64,000 bases of DNA, from contig SNVD02013995.1 of the NCBI GenBank assembly GCA_013180625.2, positions 1 to 64,000 on the forward strand, written 5' to 3'. A model generated the notes under the pieces. The model ran no database searches. It saw only the letters and a list, made by a program, of their open reading frames with translations, and was not told the origin of the DNA. This document shows positions 44,207 through 55,353 of this stretch, one piece after another (the first letter of the stretch is position 1; each line of letters starts with the position of its first letter). Made by a program: the position numbers and the translations under genes. Source of the stretch: Boswellia sacra (taxonomy: Eukaryota > Streptophyta > Magnoliopsida > Sapindales > Burseraceae).

Positions 44207-46164
44207 TCTCTATTTGCTGGTTTGCTTCGTTTTTGTTTACTTTCTTTTTAGTGTTTTTATTTGAGATTTTTCATGTCATTTCTTTTGAGCTTTTTCAAGT
44301 TATTTCTTTCGTCCCAGCTAATATTTTCTAATCTCGGTTTTTAGAGTGGTGGCTTAAAAAGTTCATGTTCTCTTGAAACGCATTTGGATCTCTTCATCCA
44401 TTACTGCTGAATAAGGAGGCTAACTTCTAAACTTTTAGACCCATTCTAACTAACTTGTTTTTGTTTGCTGACTGTTGAACGTTGTTATTTTAGAGTGAGT
44501 TGTAGTTTTAGTGCGAATTTAGAGTTGTTATGTTGTTTTTACTTTATCAGGTTCGATTCAAAAAAAAATGTGTGCAAAAACCTGAGAATGGCAGAATATG
44601 GGTTTCTTAACTCGTGAAACGCAATTCTCTCTAAATAAATGTAGTTTGTTATTGTATATTGTTTGAAGTGTCTTGTTTCTTGTTTTGTTCTTCATAATAA
44701 AGGTTTATAGGCTGAAAACCTTAAGTCTGCGAGCTACTAGTCCTAAGGATTGTTGAAATATACAATCTTGACTCAGGTGTAACAACACCACGTACCTCTT
44801 TTTCTTGCATTTTGTGGGACGATGATAAGATAATGATTGAATTAAGAATAACTCTTGGAAAATGATAAATGATGCATGGATCTGTGTGCTTGAATGTTTA
44901 TTGGTTTTCGCTTTGCTTTTGATTCCTTGCGCAACATTGAGCACTGAGCTATGATCACTGAGTTATTTGTTCACTTAGAGAAAGTTTATGTAATTTAAAT
45001 GTTTCTTCAGATTTCAATGAATTCTAGAACTTGTTTGATGGTCACTCGAGGCGAAATCCTAGACTGTGCAATATTGGGGAAATGATTTAGGCCATCTTTG
45101 GACCGTTGAGCCTTAATAGCCAACCTTGACTGAAATTGATCCCTAGTTACCCCTTTGAGCCTCTGTAAGCCTTTTTCTTTGTTAACTCACTAAAAGATTC
45201 CCTAACCTCAAATAAATTTGTTCCAAACAGTTTATCCCGTTTACCTATATGAGATGTAGATTCCATTCACAATTAAATTCTGAAGGCTATGTTCTGGTTT
45301 CTTTGGGAAGTTAGAGGAGGCTGCGGATGTGTCATGAGCATGCAAGTGAGTCCTATTGTGTTTGTAAAAAAAAAGAAAAAAAAAAAGCAAATCTGTACTT
45401 ATCGTCCACGTACTTACACATTGAGGACAATGTGTTGTTTAAGTGTGGGGGAGGGGAAGTGTAATAAAAAAAAAAGAAAAAAAAGAACAAAAGAAGAAGA
45501 ATAAGAGATCTATACCCTTAATTCTTCTTAAAAGGAATGAAACAACAAAGTGTGGGGGTGTAGTTTTCTTTTGTTTTCTGCAAAAAAAAAAAGATTGAGT
45601 GTTCTAAATAAGTTTGGGGGAGTAACCTGGTGAATTGAAATGAAGTTTTGTTATAGGCTTGAGCTCTACATAGTCTTGAATGATTTATGTGTTTGTGGGG
45701 GATTTGAGCCAAATTATTATCCTTTATCATACCTTCACCCAAGCCAAACGTTACAAGCTTAATAAAGTCCTACTTGATCCTTGGTGTTGTGCATGTCTAC
45801 ATGAGTGGAGAGTGACTTAAAAAGCAGGCCTATGGAGTTCATTTATACACACATCTTCAATATTAAATATGATTCATTTTTATGCATAAACTCATACGGG
45901 TTACAAGTGATTAGGTGAGAATGGCTCTACACACACACACTTGAGGAATTGAAATGAAGCGAAACTAATCTTTAAGATAAAATTCTTGATCAAGTGCATT
46001 ATTTTGAAGTTTTCCCTGGGTTATAATTAAGTACAATCTTTGAGGCCTATTTGCAAGATGAAGCATTTGTGTGTTTTAATTTTTTGTTGATTCTGTTTCG
46101 GTTTAGTTTTATTTCATATTGTCGTAGTTGCTCGGGACTAGCAAAGTCTAAGTGTGGGGGAATT
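44207..46164 (+). other. Non-coding 3' internal region of element A with several PPT-like tracts
   Basis: This holds T-rich stretches, A-runs (45366-45390, 45466-45490, 45581-45591) and the Athila-typical ATTGAGGACAATGTGTTG (about 45420). AAGTGTGGGGGA-like purine tracts occur at about 45441, 45549, 45610 and 45692, with the last one at 46150 abutting the 3' LTR. No coding frame with family signal was seen. Confidence 0.7.
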
Positions 46165-47573
46165 TGATAAGTGTCTATTTATATATCATTTTCATATCAA
46201 GTCGTCCATGTTTCTTTGCTATATTCCTTGGTATTTTTATGTTTTTGTGTGGTTTTGATGTTTGTAGGAGTTTTGGAGCAACTTGCACAAAAATGGAGTA
46301 AAACCCTTCATTTTCACCTCTGCTAGTCAGTGATCTTCTCGGATTTATTGTATTGATATACAATGAACCCGACGACATATTATATACCGTTGGAAAGCTC
46401 TCAAAGTCTATTTTCTGGAGAAATTTACGGTTTATAAATTCATTCAGTGTACCAAAAGTTCTAATCAAAACAGTGTGAGATGTATAGAAATATAATTCCA
46501 CAAGTCACTGTAGCATGTATAATACGGACACTGTAGCAATTCACTGTAGCAGAGTATTTAAACACATTTTAGGGTTTTATTTTGATAACTGGAAGAGGGG
46601 AGAACGTGGAGGAGGCTGCATCTTTGGATTTCTCTCATCTCTTAGAGTTCTTGAAGGAGATTGAAGGCTTGGAAAGAGGAAGAACTACAAATCCTAATAG
46701 ATTTCATCAAATTTGCTAAGTTTCCTTTCCCTCTCATTTTCTGGAATGTCTCCATATTTTATTGTATTTGTATTCTATCTGAATATGTGTAACTAAATCT
46801 GAATTGGTTGAGGGTGATTTCAAAGCCCTTGATATGGTTTTTGTGAATTGATTGTGCAAGCAATTGTTATCCAATTCTCTAATTGAAGTTGCTTGTATTT
46901 TCCCATGTTTAATGCTTATGATTGCTTGCTGGATTGTATTTGGGTGGCCAACTGAATATAATCTGGATATTGTCTATTGCTAGACTAGAAATCTTGATCC
47001 GTAATTGTCTTGAATTTCTAATCATTAGTAGCAAAATTGTGATCAGAGATTGCAATTGGAGAATATAACCTAAGTTAAATAATCCGAGCTTGTGTGTTTA
47101 TTGCTTAGATCAACCTGTCTTTCTTTTCATAATGCATCCATTGAATTAAATTTAGAGAGCTTGTTCTAGGTTGTTTAATGGATAGAGATTAAGTACAGAG
47201 CCTATTTTATTTAACAACAAAGTAAGGAAAGATTGGGATAACAGAGCTTGTTGTTATCTACGGTTGATAACTTCAATGCTGTAATTGGATGACAATTCTA
47301 CGATTAATTCGCAAATCCATATCTTGTGGTAGAGAATGATCCCTTAACCAGATTTCTCTCATTGATTTTTCACTCAAATTAACTTTCTGTTTTGTTATTC
47401 TTCATTTGCATTCTTAGTTCATTTAGTTAATCATTCAACAAAAACCCCCTTATTTAATTTATTGTTGCTGAAAAATAACAAATTCAATTAGAATCAATCC
47501 TCGTGGGAACGATATCTTACTTATCACTTTATTACTTGTGCGACTAGTATACTTGCTAGTTTCGAACGCATCA
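46165..47573 (+). repeat. 3' LTR of element A
   Basis: It is nearly identical over its whole length to 38478-39890, with a few substitutions and 1-4 nt indels, which suggests a recent insertion. It is followed by the GGTAA duplication. Confidence 0.92.
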
Positions 47574-47579
47574 GGTAAT

Positions 47580-48244
47580 CTTGCTTAAGTTCTGGTTGAC
47601 AAACGTAGGTTTTGCATGTATCATCTCAGTACTAACTTCCCCTACTTTGAAGTTAATTGTACCTTTTCCTTAAGAGACCATTTAAGCAATCAATGGAGAA
47701 CTATATGCAGAGACACCTGAACATAGGGTTGGGTTTGATAAACCTGATTGAGACATGGTCAGCCGACCGATATGCTTCTTTTGGGGTAGAGTATCACCTC
47801 CACCTTGGTCAACTGAAGCTGGTCGTTCATCACCCCCATTTTCTCCAGTGTTAGCAATGGTTCCTTCTGGCAAAGCTTTTCTTTTGGTAGCTCTATTATG
47901 GCCAGATATATCTTGCGCAACTTGTTCTCTTGATACCTTTGCAGCTACCTTCTTGCCAGGATCATATAATGTCTAGGGTCAATGTCGCTAGCAACCTTAT
48001 GGGTGGCCACACTCCTCTCAACATTGTGATCTACTTTTGGAAAGGCTGACCCTAATGGCAAACAAGACAAAAACAAGACAATAGAAACAAAGTGGGGTGA
48101 GCAATGTTTAAAAAAAAAAAAAAGGTTCAAGGAAAAGATATTTAACTGTTGGATCTCCACTGCCCTCCAACTAGCAATAGTTTGGGTTGACCAACCCAAC
48201 TCTGATAAGGTCTTAATTCCCAAAAATATGCATTGATAATGCAT
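47580..48244 (-). pseudogene. Antisense exon-like coding pieces of the Tat-type element (part 2)
   Basis: This is the continuation of the antisense blocks at 37500-38477, split by element A. On the minus strand, ELGWSTQTIASWRAVEIQQ (about 48205-48150) is followed by an intron-like T-rich stretch ending GCCATTAG at about 48050. Then come GSAFPKVDHNVERSVATHK and VASDIDPRHY (48049-47965). In a shifted frame, LYDPGKKVAAKVSREQVAQD and ISGHNRATKRKALPEGT continue to about 47690. Element A inserted into the block that would read FVNQNLSKITSSRASTKP across the site. Confidence 0.45.
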
Positions 48245-48334
48245 ATGGAATAGTGTTTAAAACTATGTATTCTTCAAAGAGTCAAGTTCCAAGCCAAATG
48301 CTAATGCCTTACCTTAGACCTTGGGGGGCTAGCT

Positions 48335-49151
48335 ATTGGATGAAAAATTAGGATAACCAATAAGATCAATATTTGAAGCCACATCATCAAGAGCTGATCA
48401 ATGAAGACTTTACCCTTACTCCCAATATTGAGACCTTTTGGCTGACCAGATAATTATACAACAAGCGCCTTGCTTGGTCGATGAAGGATACAACTTCCAA
48501 TTTCACCTCTAAAGATATTGCATAGCACAAGTTACTAAATTAGAGTCATCAATGTCAGAAGAAGTATTTAATAAGAGCTGCTCCTCCTGAGTTCAATGAT
48601 TATTTCCTAAGTTTAATAAAATTTAATAAAATATTATAGGCACTAGATTCCGTCGAAGCCTCTGTCCAGGTGTCCCTATGGCTCCAGGTGCCACTGCCAA
48701 CTCCCTTGCATGTAGCATGATGTCAACCAAGCTCCATACGTCTTGCCACCTGTAAGTAAGCTCTCCTATAAATATAGCCCTTGGCTACAAATCAAGGTTT
48801 GGGAAGCAACAATTTCTCTATCTCGAAACCCTCTCTATCTCTATCTCGTCTCCTCCTGGTCAACTAGATATTTTATTCCATATATAATCCCTGACTTGAG
48901 CGTCAGAGGATTATCGCCGACATCACCAGTGCCTCTGACCATTTGTTTTCTATTTATGTACGGATCGTATGAACCATTAGAGCCTCGATTGATCAAAATA
49001 CATGACCATGTTGACGAACACATGACCCAAAATTTTCCACTTGCCCATCCTTCTCTGCACACTCCGCCATTCTTCTAACTGAGCTCGAGTCTCTACAACA
49101 AAAACAAATCTCACTGGTGAGCTGAAGGTCGACAGATTTTCAGCATCAACA
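48335..49151 (+). repeat. 3' LTR of the Tat-type element
   Basis: It matches 33466-34490 apart from the SINE. The first two bases are TA instead of TG. It is preceded by the purine-rich TTGGGGGGCTAGC and followed by TCACT. Confidence 0.88.
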
Positions 49152-49156
49152 TCACT

Positions 49157-49448
49157 CTTGTCAAATATATCTTTAACAATGATTATTATTCAAAGTGTAT
49201 TTTGTCCAGTAACTCGATATTTGTCATGATTTTGTATAAAAAAATTTGGTTCCATATCACCGTCTTATTCTAGGCGAGTATCATCCATATAACTTTATAC
49301 CTTTGATCCACAGTTTAGAAGGTGAGAGATTTATGGCGATAAAATGATCGATTTATAATTTCACTTTAATATCTACATATGATGCAAATTGGTTTCATCT
49401 TTCTCTCCAATCTTCCAAAACTTTGCTTCTTCTGTCTTCTTCACAACA
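49157..49448. other. Host sequence between the Tat-type element and element B
   Basis: After removing the insertions this would join 33465 on the left to 58807 on the right. It is T-rich with no exon that I recognise on either strand. Confidence 0.5.
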
Positions 49449-49453
49449 GTCTT

Positions 49454-50871
49454 GATGCGTTTGAAACTAGCAAGTATACTAGTCGCACAAGTAATAAAGT
49501 GATAAGTAGATATCGTTCCCACGAGGATTGATTCTAATTGAATTTGTTATTTTCTAACAATAATAAACTAAACAGGGGGGTTTTGTTGATTGATTAACTA
49601 AACTTAATACGAAAGCAAATGAAGAATAACACAAAGCAAAGTTAAATGGAGTGAAAAATCAATGAGAGACACTTGGTTAAGAGTTCATTCTCTGTCACAA
49701 GATATGAATTTGTGAATTAACATAGAATTGTAATCCAATTACAGCATTGAAGTTATCAACCGTAGATAACAACAAGCTCTGTTATCCAATCTTTCCTTAC
49801 TTTGTTGTTAAATAAAACAAGCTCTTTATTTAATCTCTATCCATTAAACAACCTAGAACAAGCTCTCTGAGTTTAATTCAATGGAAGCATTACGATGAGA
49901 AAGATAGGTTGATCTAAGCACTAATCACACAAGTTCGGATTATTTAACCTAGGTTGTATTTTCCAATTGCAATCTCTGATCACAATTTTGCTACTAATGA
50001 TTGGAAATTCATGACAATTACGGATCAAGATTTCTAATCTAGCAATAGACAACAACAGATTATATTCAGTTGGCCATTCCAAATACAATCAGTAAGCAAT
50101 CATAAGCATTAGATATGGGAAAATACAAGCAACTTCAATTAGAGAATTGGATAACAATTTCTTACACAATCAACTCACAAAATCCATATCAAGGGCTTGA
50201 AATCACCCTCAACCAATTCAGATTTAGTTACACATATTCAATCAGAATAACAAATACAATACAGAGAAATTCCAGAATTGAAAAGGAAAGAAAGAACTTA
50301 GCAAATTCTTTGAAAATCTTCTTTGTAGATGAATCTTCTTGGAATTGTAGTTCCTCCTCTTTCAAAATCTTCTTTCTCCTTCAAGAACTCCAAGGGATGA
50401 GAGAAATCCAGAAATGCAGCCTCCTCCCACGTTTTCCCCTCTTCAAGTTATGAAAATAAAACCCTAAAATGTGTTTAAATACTCTGCTACAGTAACTGCT
50501 ACAGTGCCCCGTATTATACATGCTACAGTGATTTGTGGAATTATATTTCTATACATCTCACACTGTTTTGATTACAACTTTTGGTACACTGAATGGATTA
50601 TAAACCGCAAATTTCTCCAGAAAATAGACTTCGAGAGCTTTCCAACGGTATATAACATGTCGTCGGGTTCATTGTATATCAATACAATTAAATCCGAGAA
50701 GATCACTGACTAGCAGAGGTGAAAATGAAGGGTTTTACTCCATTTTTGTGCAAGTTGCTCCAAAACTCCTACAAACATCAAAACCACACAAAAACATAAA
50801 AATACCAAGGAATATAGCAAAGAAACATGGACGAATTGATATAAAAGTAATACATAAATAGACACCTATCA
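49454..50871 (-). repeat. 3' LTR of element B
   Basis: 1,418 bp, starting (minus strand) TGATAGGTGTC and ending AAACGCATCA. It matches 57374-58801 closely and is more distant from the LTRs of A. Confidence 0.9.
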
Positions 50872-52913
50872 AATTCCCCCACACTTAGACTTTGCTAGTC
50901 CTCGAGCAACTACGACAATATAAAATAAAACTAAACCGAAACAGAATCAACAAAAAATTAAAACACACAAATGCTTCATCTTGCAAATAGGCCTCAAAGA
51001 TTGTACTTAATTATAACCCAAGGAAAACTTCAAAATAATGCACTTGATCAAGAATTTTATCTCAAAGATTAGTTTCGCTTCACTTCAATTCCTCAAGTGT
51101 GTGTGTGTAGAGCCATTCTCACCTAATCACTTGTAACCCGGATGAGTTTATGCATAAAAATGAATCATATTTAATATTGAAGATGTGTGTATAAATGAAC
51201 TCCATAGGCCTGCTTTTCAAGTCACTCTCCACTAATGTAGACATGCACAACACCAAGGATCAAGTAGGACTTTCTTAAGCTTGTAACGTTTGGCTTGGGT
51301 GAAGGTATGATAAAGGATAATAATTTGGCTCAATTCACCCACAAACACATAAATCATTCAAGACTATGTAGAGCTCAACCCTATAACACAACTTATTTTC
51401 AATTCACCAGGTTACTCCCCCAAACTTATTTAGAACACTCAATCTTTTTTTTTTTTTTTTGCAGAAAACAAAAGAAAAACTACACCCCCACACTTTGTTG
51501 TTTCATTCTTTTTAAGAACACTTAAGGGTATAGATCCTTATTCTTCTTCTTTTGTTCTCGTTTTTTTTTTCTTTTTTTCTTTTTTTTATTACACTTCTCC
51601 TCCCCCACACTTAAACAACACATTGTCCTCAATGTGTAAGTACGTGGACGATAAGTACATATTGGCTTTTTTTTTTCTTTTTTTTCAAACATAATAGAAC
51701 TCACTTGCATTGCTCATGACACATCCCAACCTCCTCTAACTTCCCAAAACCAGAACATAGCTCAGAATTTAATTGTGAATGATCTACATGCTCATAAGTA
51801 AGGGATAAACTGTTTGGAACAAATTCATTTAAGGTTAGGAAATCTTTTAGTGAGTTAACAAAGAAAAAGGCTTACAGAGGCTCAAAGGGGTAACTAGGGA
51901 TCAATTTCTGTCAAGGTTGGCTATTAAGGCTCAAACGGTCCAAAGATGGCCTAAATCATTTCCCCAATGTTGCACAGTCTAGGATTTCGCCTCGAGTGAC
52001 CATCAAACAAGTTCTAGAATTCTTGAAATCTGAAGAAACATTTAAATTACATAAACTTTCTCTAAGTGAACAAATAACTCAGTGATAATAGCTCAGTGCT
52101 CAATGTTGCACAAGGAATCAAAGGCAAAGCGAAAACCAATAAACATTTCAAGCACACAGATCCATGCATCATTTATCATTTTCCAAGAGTTATTCTTAAT
52201 TCAATCATTATCTTATCATCGACCCACAAAATGCAAGAAAAGAGGTACGTGGCGTTGTTACACCTGAGTCAAGATTGTATATTTCAACAATCCTTAGGAC
52301 CAGTAGCCCGCAGACTTAAGGTTTCCAGCCTATATACCTTTATTATGAAGAAACAAAACAAGAAACAATACACTTCAAACAACATAAAATAAACAAACTA
52401 CAGATTTATTTAGAGAGAATGCGTTTCAAGAGTTAAGGAAAACCCCATATTCTGCCATTCTCAGGTTTTTCCACAATGTTTTTTTTTTTCGAATCAAAAC
52501 TGATAAAGACAAAAACACACAACAACTCTAAATTACACAAAACTAAACTTACTCATAAAATAACAAATTTCAACAAGTCAGCAAACAAAAAAATTAAGTT
52601 AGAATGGCTAAAAAGTTTAGAAGTTAGCCTCCTTATTAAGCCATTATGGATTAAAGAAATCCAGAATGCGTTTCAGAGAACTTGAACTTTTTAAGCCACC
52701 TTATTAAGCCATTATGGATTAAAGAAATCCAGAATGCGTTTCAAGAGAACTTGAACTTTTTAAGCCACCACTCTAAAAGCCAAGATTAGAAAATATTACC
52801 TGGGACAAAAGAAACAACCTGAAAAAAAACTCAAAAGGAAATGACATAAAAAAAGTCAAATAAACACAATAAAAAGAAAGCAAATGAAAACAAAGCAAAC
52901 CAGCTGATAGAGA
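50872..52913 (-). other. Non-coding 3' internal region of element B
   Basis: This corresponds to 44207-46164 of element A, including the GTGTGGGGGA-like tracts in reverse (for example at 50875, 51484 and 51601). A local direct repeat of about 60 bp (TTATTAAGCCATTATGGATT at about 52631 and 52701) is not shared by A. Confidence 0.7.
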
Positions 52914-53564
52914 TTACAGATGGAGTGTTAAATCCAGTTTACGCCTCTTATTGCCTTCTCCAAACCAATCTATCCGAGCTATTGCTGGATCAGGCGAATA
53001 GACGAATGCTTGTAATTTGTCAATTAACTCCCCTGCAGTTGAAGCTGTAACCAGGATTTGCCTCGCCGACTGTGAGATGAAGTTTTTTTCTACTGCTTGA
53101 TCAAGAAAAGACAACAAACCATCAAAAAAATTATTGACATTTAACAAACCAATGGGTTTCCGATGGATGTTTAGCTGTGCCCAAGAGGTGATTTGAAATA
53201 TCTCCTCTAATGTACCATAACCACCAGGCAAAGCTATAAATGCATCAGATTTAACAACCATATGTGCAATACGCTCATGCATGCTAGAGACCTGTAACTC
53301 TTCCCCCATTGTGTTGCCTACGATATCTCGTACAGCTAATGGTTTAGGGATAATGCCGAGAACTTTGCTCCCTCCTAGGGATGCAGCTGTCGACACACAC
53401 CCCATTAACCCAAGACTACCCCCTCCATAAATCAAATGAATACCCCTCGCAGCTAATGTCCTACCAAGATCAAGAGCTGCTGTTGTAAACTCTCCATCTT
53501 TACCAAATTGCGATCCACAAAATACGCATATATTTTGGAATCGCCGAATTGGTGTTTTCTCCAT
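52914..53564 (-). CDS. LOG: LOG-family cytokinin riboside 5'-monophosphate phosphoribohydrolase, intact retro-captured copy
   Basis: LOG enzymes release active free-base cytokinin from its nucleotide in the cytosol or nucleus. The ATG at 53564 opens 216 uninterrupted codons. ICVFCGS is at residues 12-18, IYGGGSLGLMG at 45-55, MHERIAHM (catalytic-type Arg) at 95-102, the signature PGGYGTLEE at 113-121, and SWAQLNIHRKPIGLLNV follows. Length and motifs fit the family, so the enzyme could be active. The C-terminus LDLTLHL fits the LxLxL EAR repression motif and may be fortuitous. Plant LOG genes normally have several introns; none are present, so this looks like a captured processed transcript. 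The G-box repeats lie upstream. Confidence 0.92.
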   Translation of the reverse strand: MEKTPIRRFQNICVFCGSQFGKDGEFTTAALDLGRTLAARGIHLIYGGGSLGLMGCVSTAASLGGSKVLGIIPKPLAVRDIVGNTMGEELQVSSMHERIAHMVVKSDAFIALPGGYGTLEEIFQITSWAQLNIHRKPIGLLNVNNFFDGLLSFLDQAVEKNFISQSARQILVTASTAGELIDKLQAFVYSPDPAIARIDWFGEGNKRRKLDLTLHL

Positions 53565-53779
53565 TTCTAAAAGTGCTCTAAACTTGTGCAAGACAATGAT
53601 GTACGTTAGGTATTATGCGATTCAAGTGCAAGACAGGTTATAAAATGACATTTGAGAATATGCAAAATGGATATATACACACGTAAAACTCTCAAATTTG
53701 ACACATGGGGACATAATTTCGGTGGAGGTTGCTCGATGCAGATTTATCGCCCCAAAATTTGAAAAAATGAGATATGCTT

Positions 53780-53960
53780 TCGGCGAGGTTTGACAAAACC
53801 TACACACTTGTCTCCCACGTGAAGCATGGAAAATGGAGATACACTTTCGGCGGGGGTTGACAAAACCCCCCACACTTGTCTCCCACGTGAAGCATAAAAA
53901 ATAGAGATACACTTTCGGTGGAGGTTGACAAAACCTCCACACTTGTCTCCCACGTGTACT
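53780..53960 (-). repeat. Three tandem G-box repeats of element B
   Basis: CACGTG occurs at 53816, 53884 and 53951, at 67-68 bp spacing, in the same arrangement as in element A and upstream of the intact LOG gene on the minus strand. Confidence 0.8.
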
Positions 53961-54179
53961 TATGCCATAGGGTAGTCATATGGTTTGTCAAAAAGAAAAC
54001 TTGAAATTAAAACAAACAAACAAACAACAAAACACAAAAAAAACAACATTGATAATCAGATCAAACGAAACAAGAAAAAAAATTCTACAACAACAACACA
54101 CATTCAAATATACAAGTAGTTGTGATTGTGGCTCACATCTTCCTCTGGTTTTACGTCCAGTAACGGCTGAAACGCCTTC

Positions 54180-54731
54180 TATGAGTCGGGGATTTGCTTC
54201 CATCCAGTTTTCTTATAAACTGGCAAACAGGGTCGTTTTTAGTCAGATTCCCTGGACTATAACACTGCATTCATCACGAAATTGTGTCCATAGATTAAGC
54301 AATTCACGCTGAACAAGTCCACAAGAATGTGACTCGAGAGTTAACAAAACATTATCCAGCGACTCATTACCAAAACCATTCTTAATAAATGAAAGTTTAT
54401 CTTCTCTATTCCTGGACACAAAACCTAATGAACGACAAGTCTGGTTACAATTCCATCTAGCACATTTATAACATACTTGTAACCATTTTGCTCTTCGCCT
54501 CTTGGCGTAGTAGCTTTTCCCTAAACCAGGCATGTATTTTGTGAGATTAATGTCAGGCTCACCTGACAATCTCACCTTGGCTTTAATAAGCCATCGGATA
54601 TCCGCATGCACATTTAAGAGCATCAATGTCCAAAGTCTAGTCATCCGTACTTTATAAATTTTAAACACAGCATTTTGAGGAAGTGAAGGGAAATATTTAT
54701 GAAGGTTCGACACAAAGATATCGACATCTAT
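54180..54731 (-). pseudogene. Virus-like nucleic-acid-binding protein, decayed copy in element B
   Basis: It matches the open copy in element A, including GKSYYAKRRRAK and CYKCARWNCNQTC. The start codon position reads ATA instead of ATG (54731-54729). A 1-nt loss after ..QFRDE shifts the frame near 54270 and brings an early stop at about 54243. Without a start and with a shifted tail it is unlikely to be expressed as the full protein. Confidence 0.7.
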
Positions 54732-55353
54732 TGAAGAGAAGAAAAGGAGAGCTATTACCGATAATGCGATTGAGTTTGTTTTTCTCCAAGATATGCACGT
54801 TTCAAACCTTCGAGCAATGACTTCAGCTCCCGCTTGAATGTTTCCTCAAGCTGTTGCACAAATGAATTCGAAGTACGGAATAATCAAATTAAAAAAAAGG
54901 AAGGAAAAGAAAAGAGCAGAAATGAAACTAAAGACACATAAAAGAGATAACAACACAATAGCAAACAAAAGTCAAAAACAAGTAAAAAATATAAAAACAA
55001 ATGAGACAGATGGCAAAGAGAGTAAAACCTGATCAATTTGATGGCCTACGGAAGGAATCTCCTTGAGACACAAAAATCGATCATTATTACCTCATTTTAT
55101 TTTTCGTTTCTTTTTTTTTATTTTTCAAAAACATTGGGTTGCCTCCCAATAAGCGCTTGGTTTAACGTCCTCAGCCCGACGTTGGTTCCATCATGGGAGG
55201 ATCCAATCTCCGCTGTACTTCCCTAGTGGGCTTGGGTCCTTCTTCCAACAAGAATTGGTGCATGCATATGGCTGGGCCTTGGATGTTAGCAATCGTCCAC
55301 CCAATAGCTATTTTGTGATCTGTAAGTATTCGGACGAGTTTCGCTTCTTGTAT

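Larger units (their letters stand above)
38478..47573 (+). mobile_element. Element A: Athila-like non-autonomous LTR retrotransposon carrying LOG and a virus-like zinc-cluster gene
   Basis: It is bounded by GGTAA at 38473-38477 and 47574-47578. The LTRs are 38478-39890 (1,413 bp) and 46165-47573 (1,409 bp), starting TGATAAGTG and ending GAACGCATCA, and they are nearly identical. The primer-binding site TGGCGCCGTTGCCGGGGA (39897-39914) suits tRNA-Asp, as in Athila elements. The polypurine tract GTGGGGGAATTT precedes the 3' LTR. Internal order: gag-protease frame (39986-41934), the Athila-type post-pol sequence AGCGCTTATTGGGAGGCAA (about 41950), a virus-like NABP gene (42375-42929), G-box repeats (43155-43350), a broken LOG gene (43553-44206), and about 1.9 kb non-coding. 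It lies inside the Tat-type element, so it is the younger of the two. Confidence 0.93.
33466..49151 (+). mobile_element. Non-autonomous Tat-lineage LTR retrotransposon, itself interrupted by element A
   Basis: The 5' LTR is 33466-34490 and the 3' LTR 48335-49151. TCACT occurs at 33461-33465 and at 49152-49156 as the target duplication. The sequence just after the 5' LTR (ATTGGTGCCATTTGTGGAAA) is a typical primer-binding region for plant Ty3/gypsy elements. Inside are gag and protease remnants, a 3' block of tandem repeats and antisense exon-like pieces, but no reverse transcriptase, RNase H or integrase. Without the nested 9.1-kb element A it is about 6.6 kb long. The protease remnant and overall layout point to the Tat/Ogre/Retand branch; lineage is inferred from remembered family features. 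Confidence 0.88.

Noticed and set aside
49157..49448. Possible TAF10 exon between the elements
   Set aside because: No TAF10 histone-fold sequence on the minus strand and no paired splice sites.
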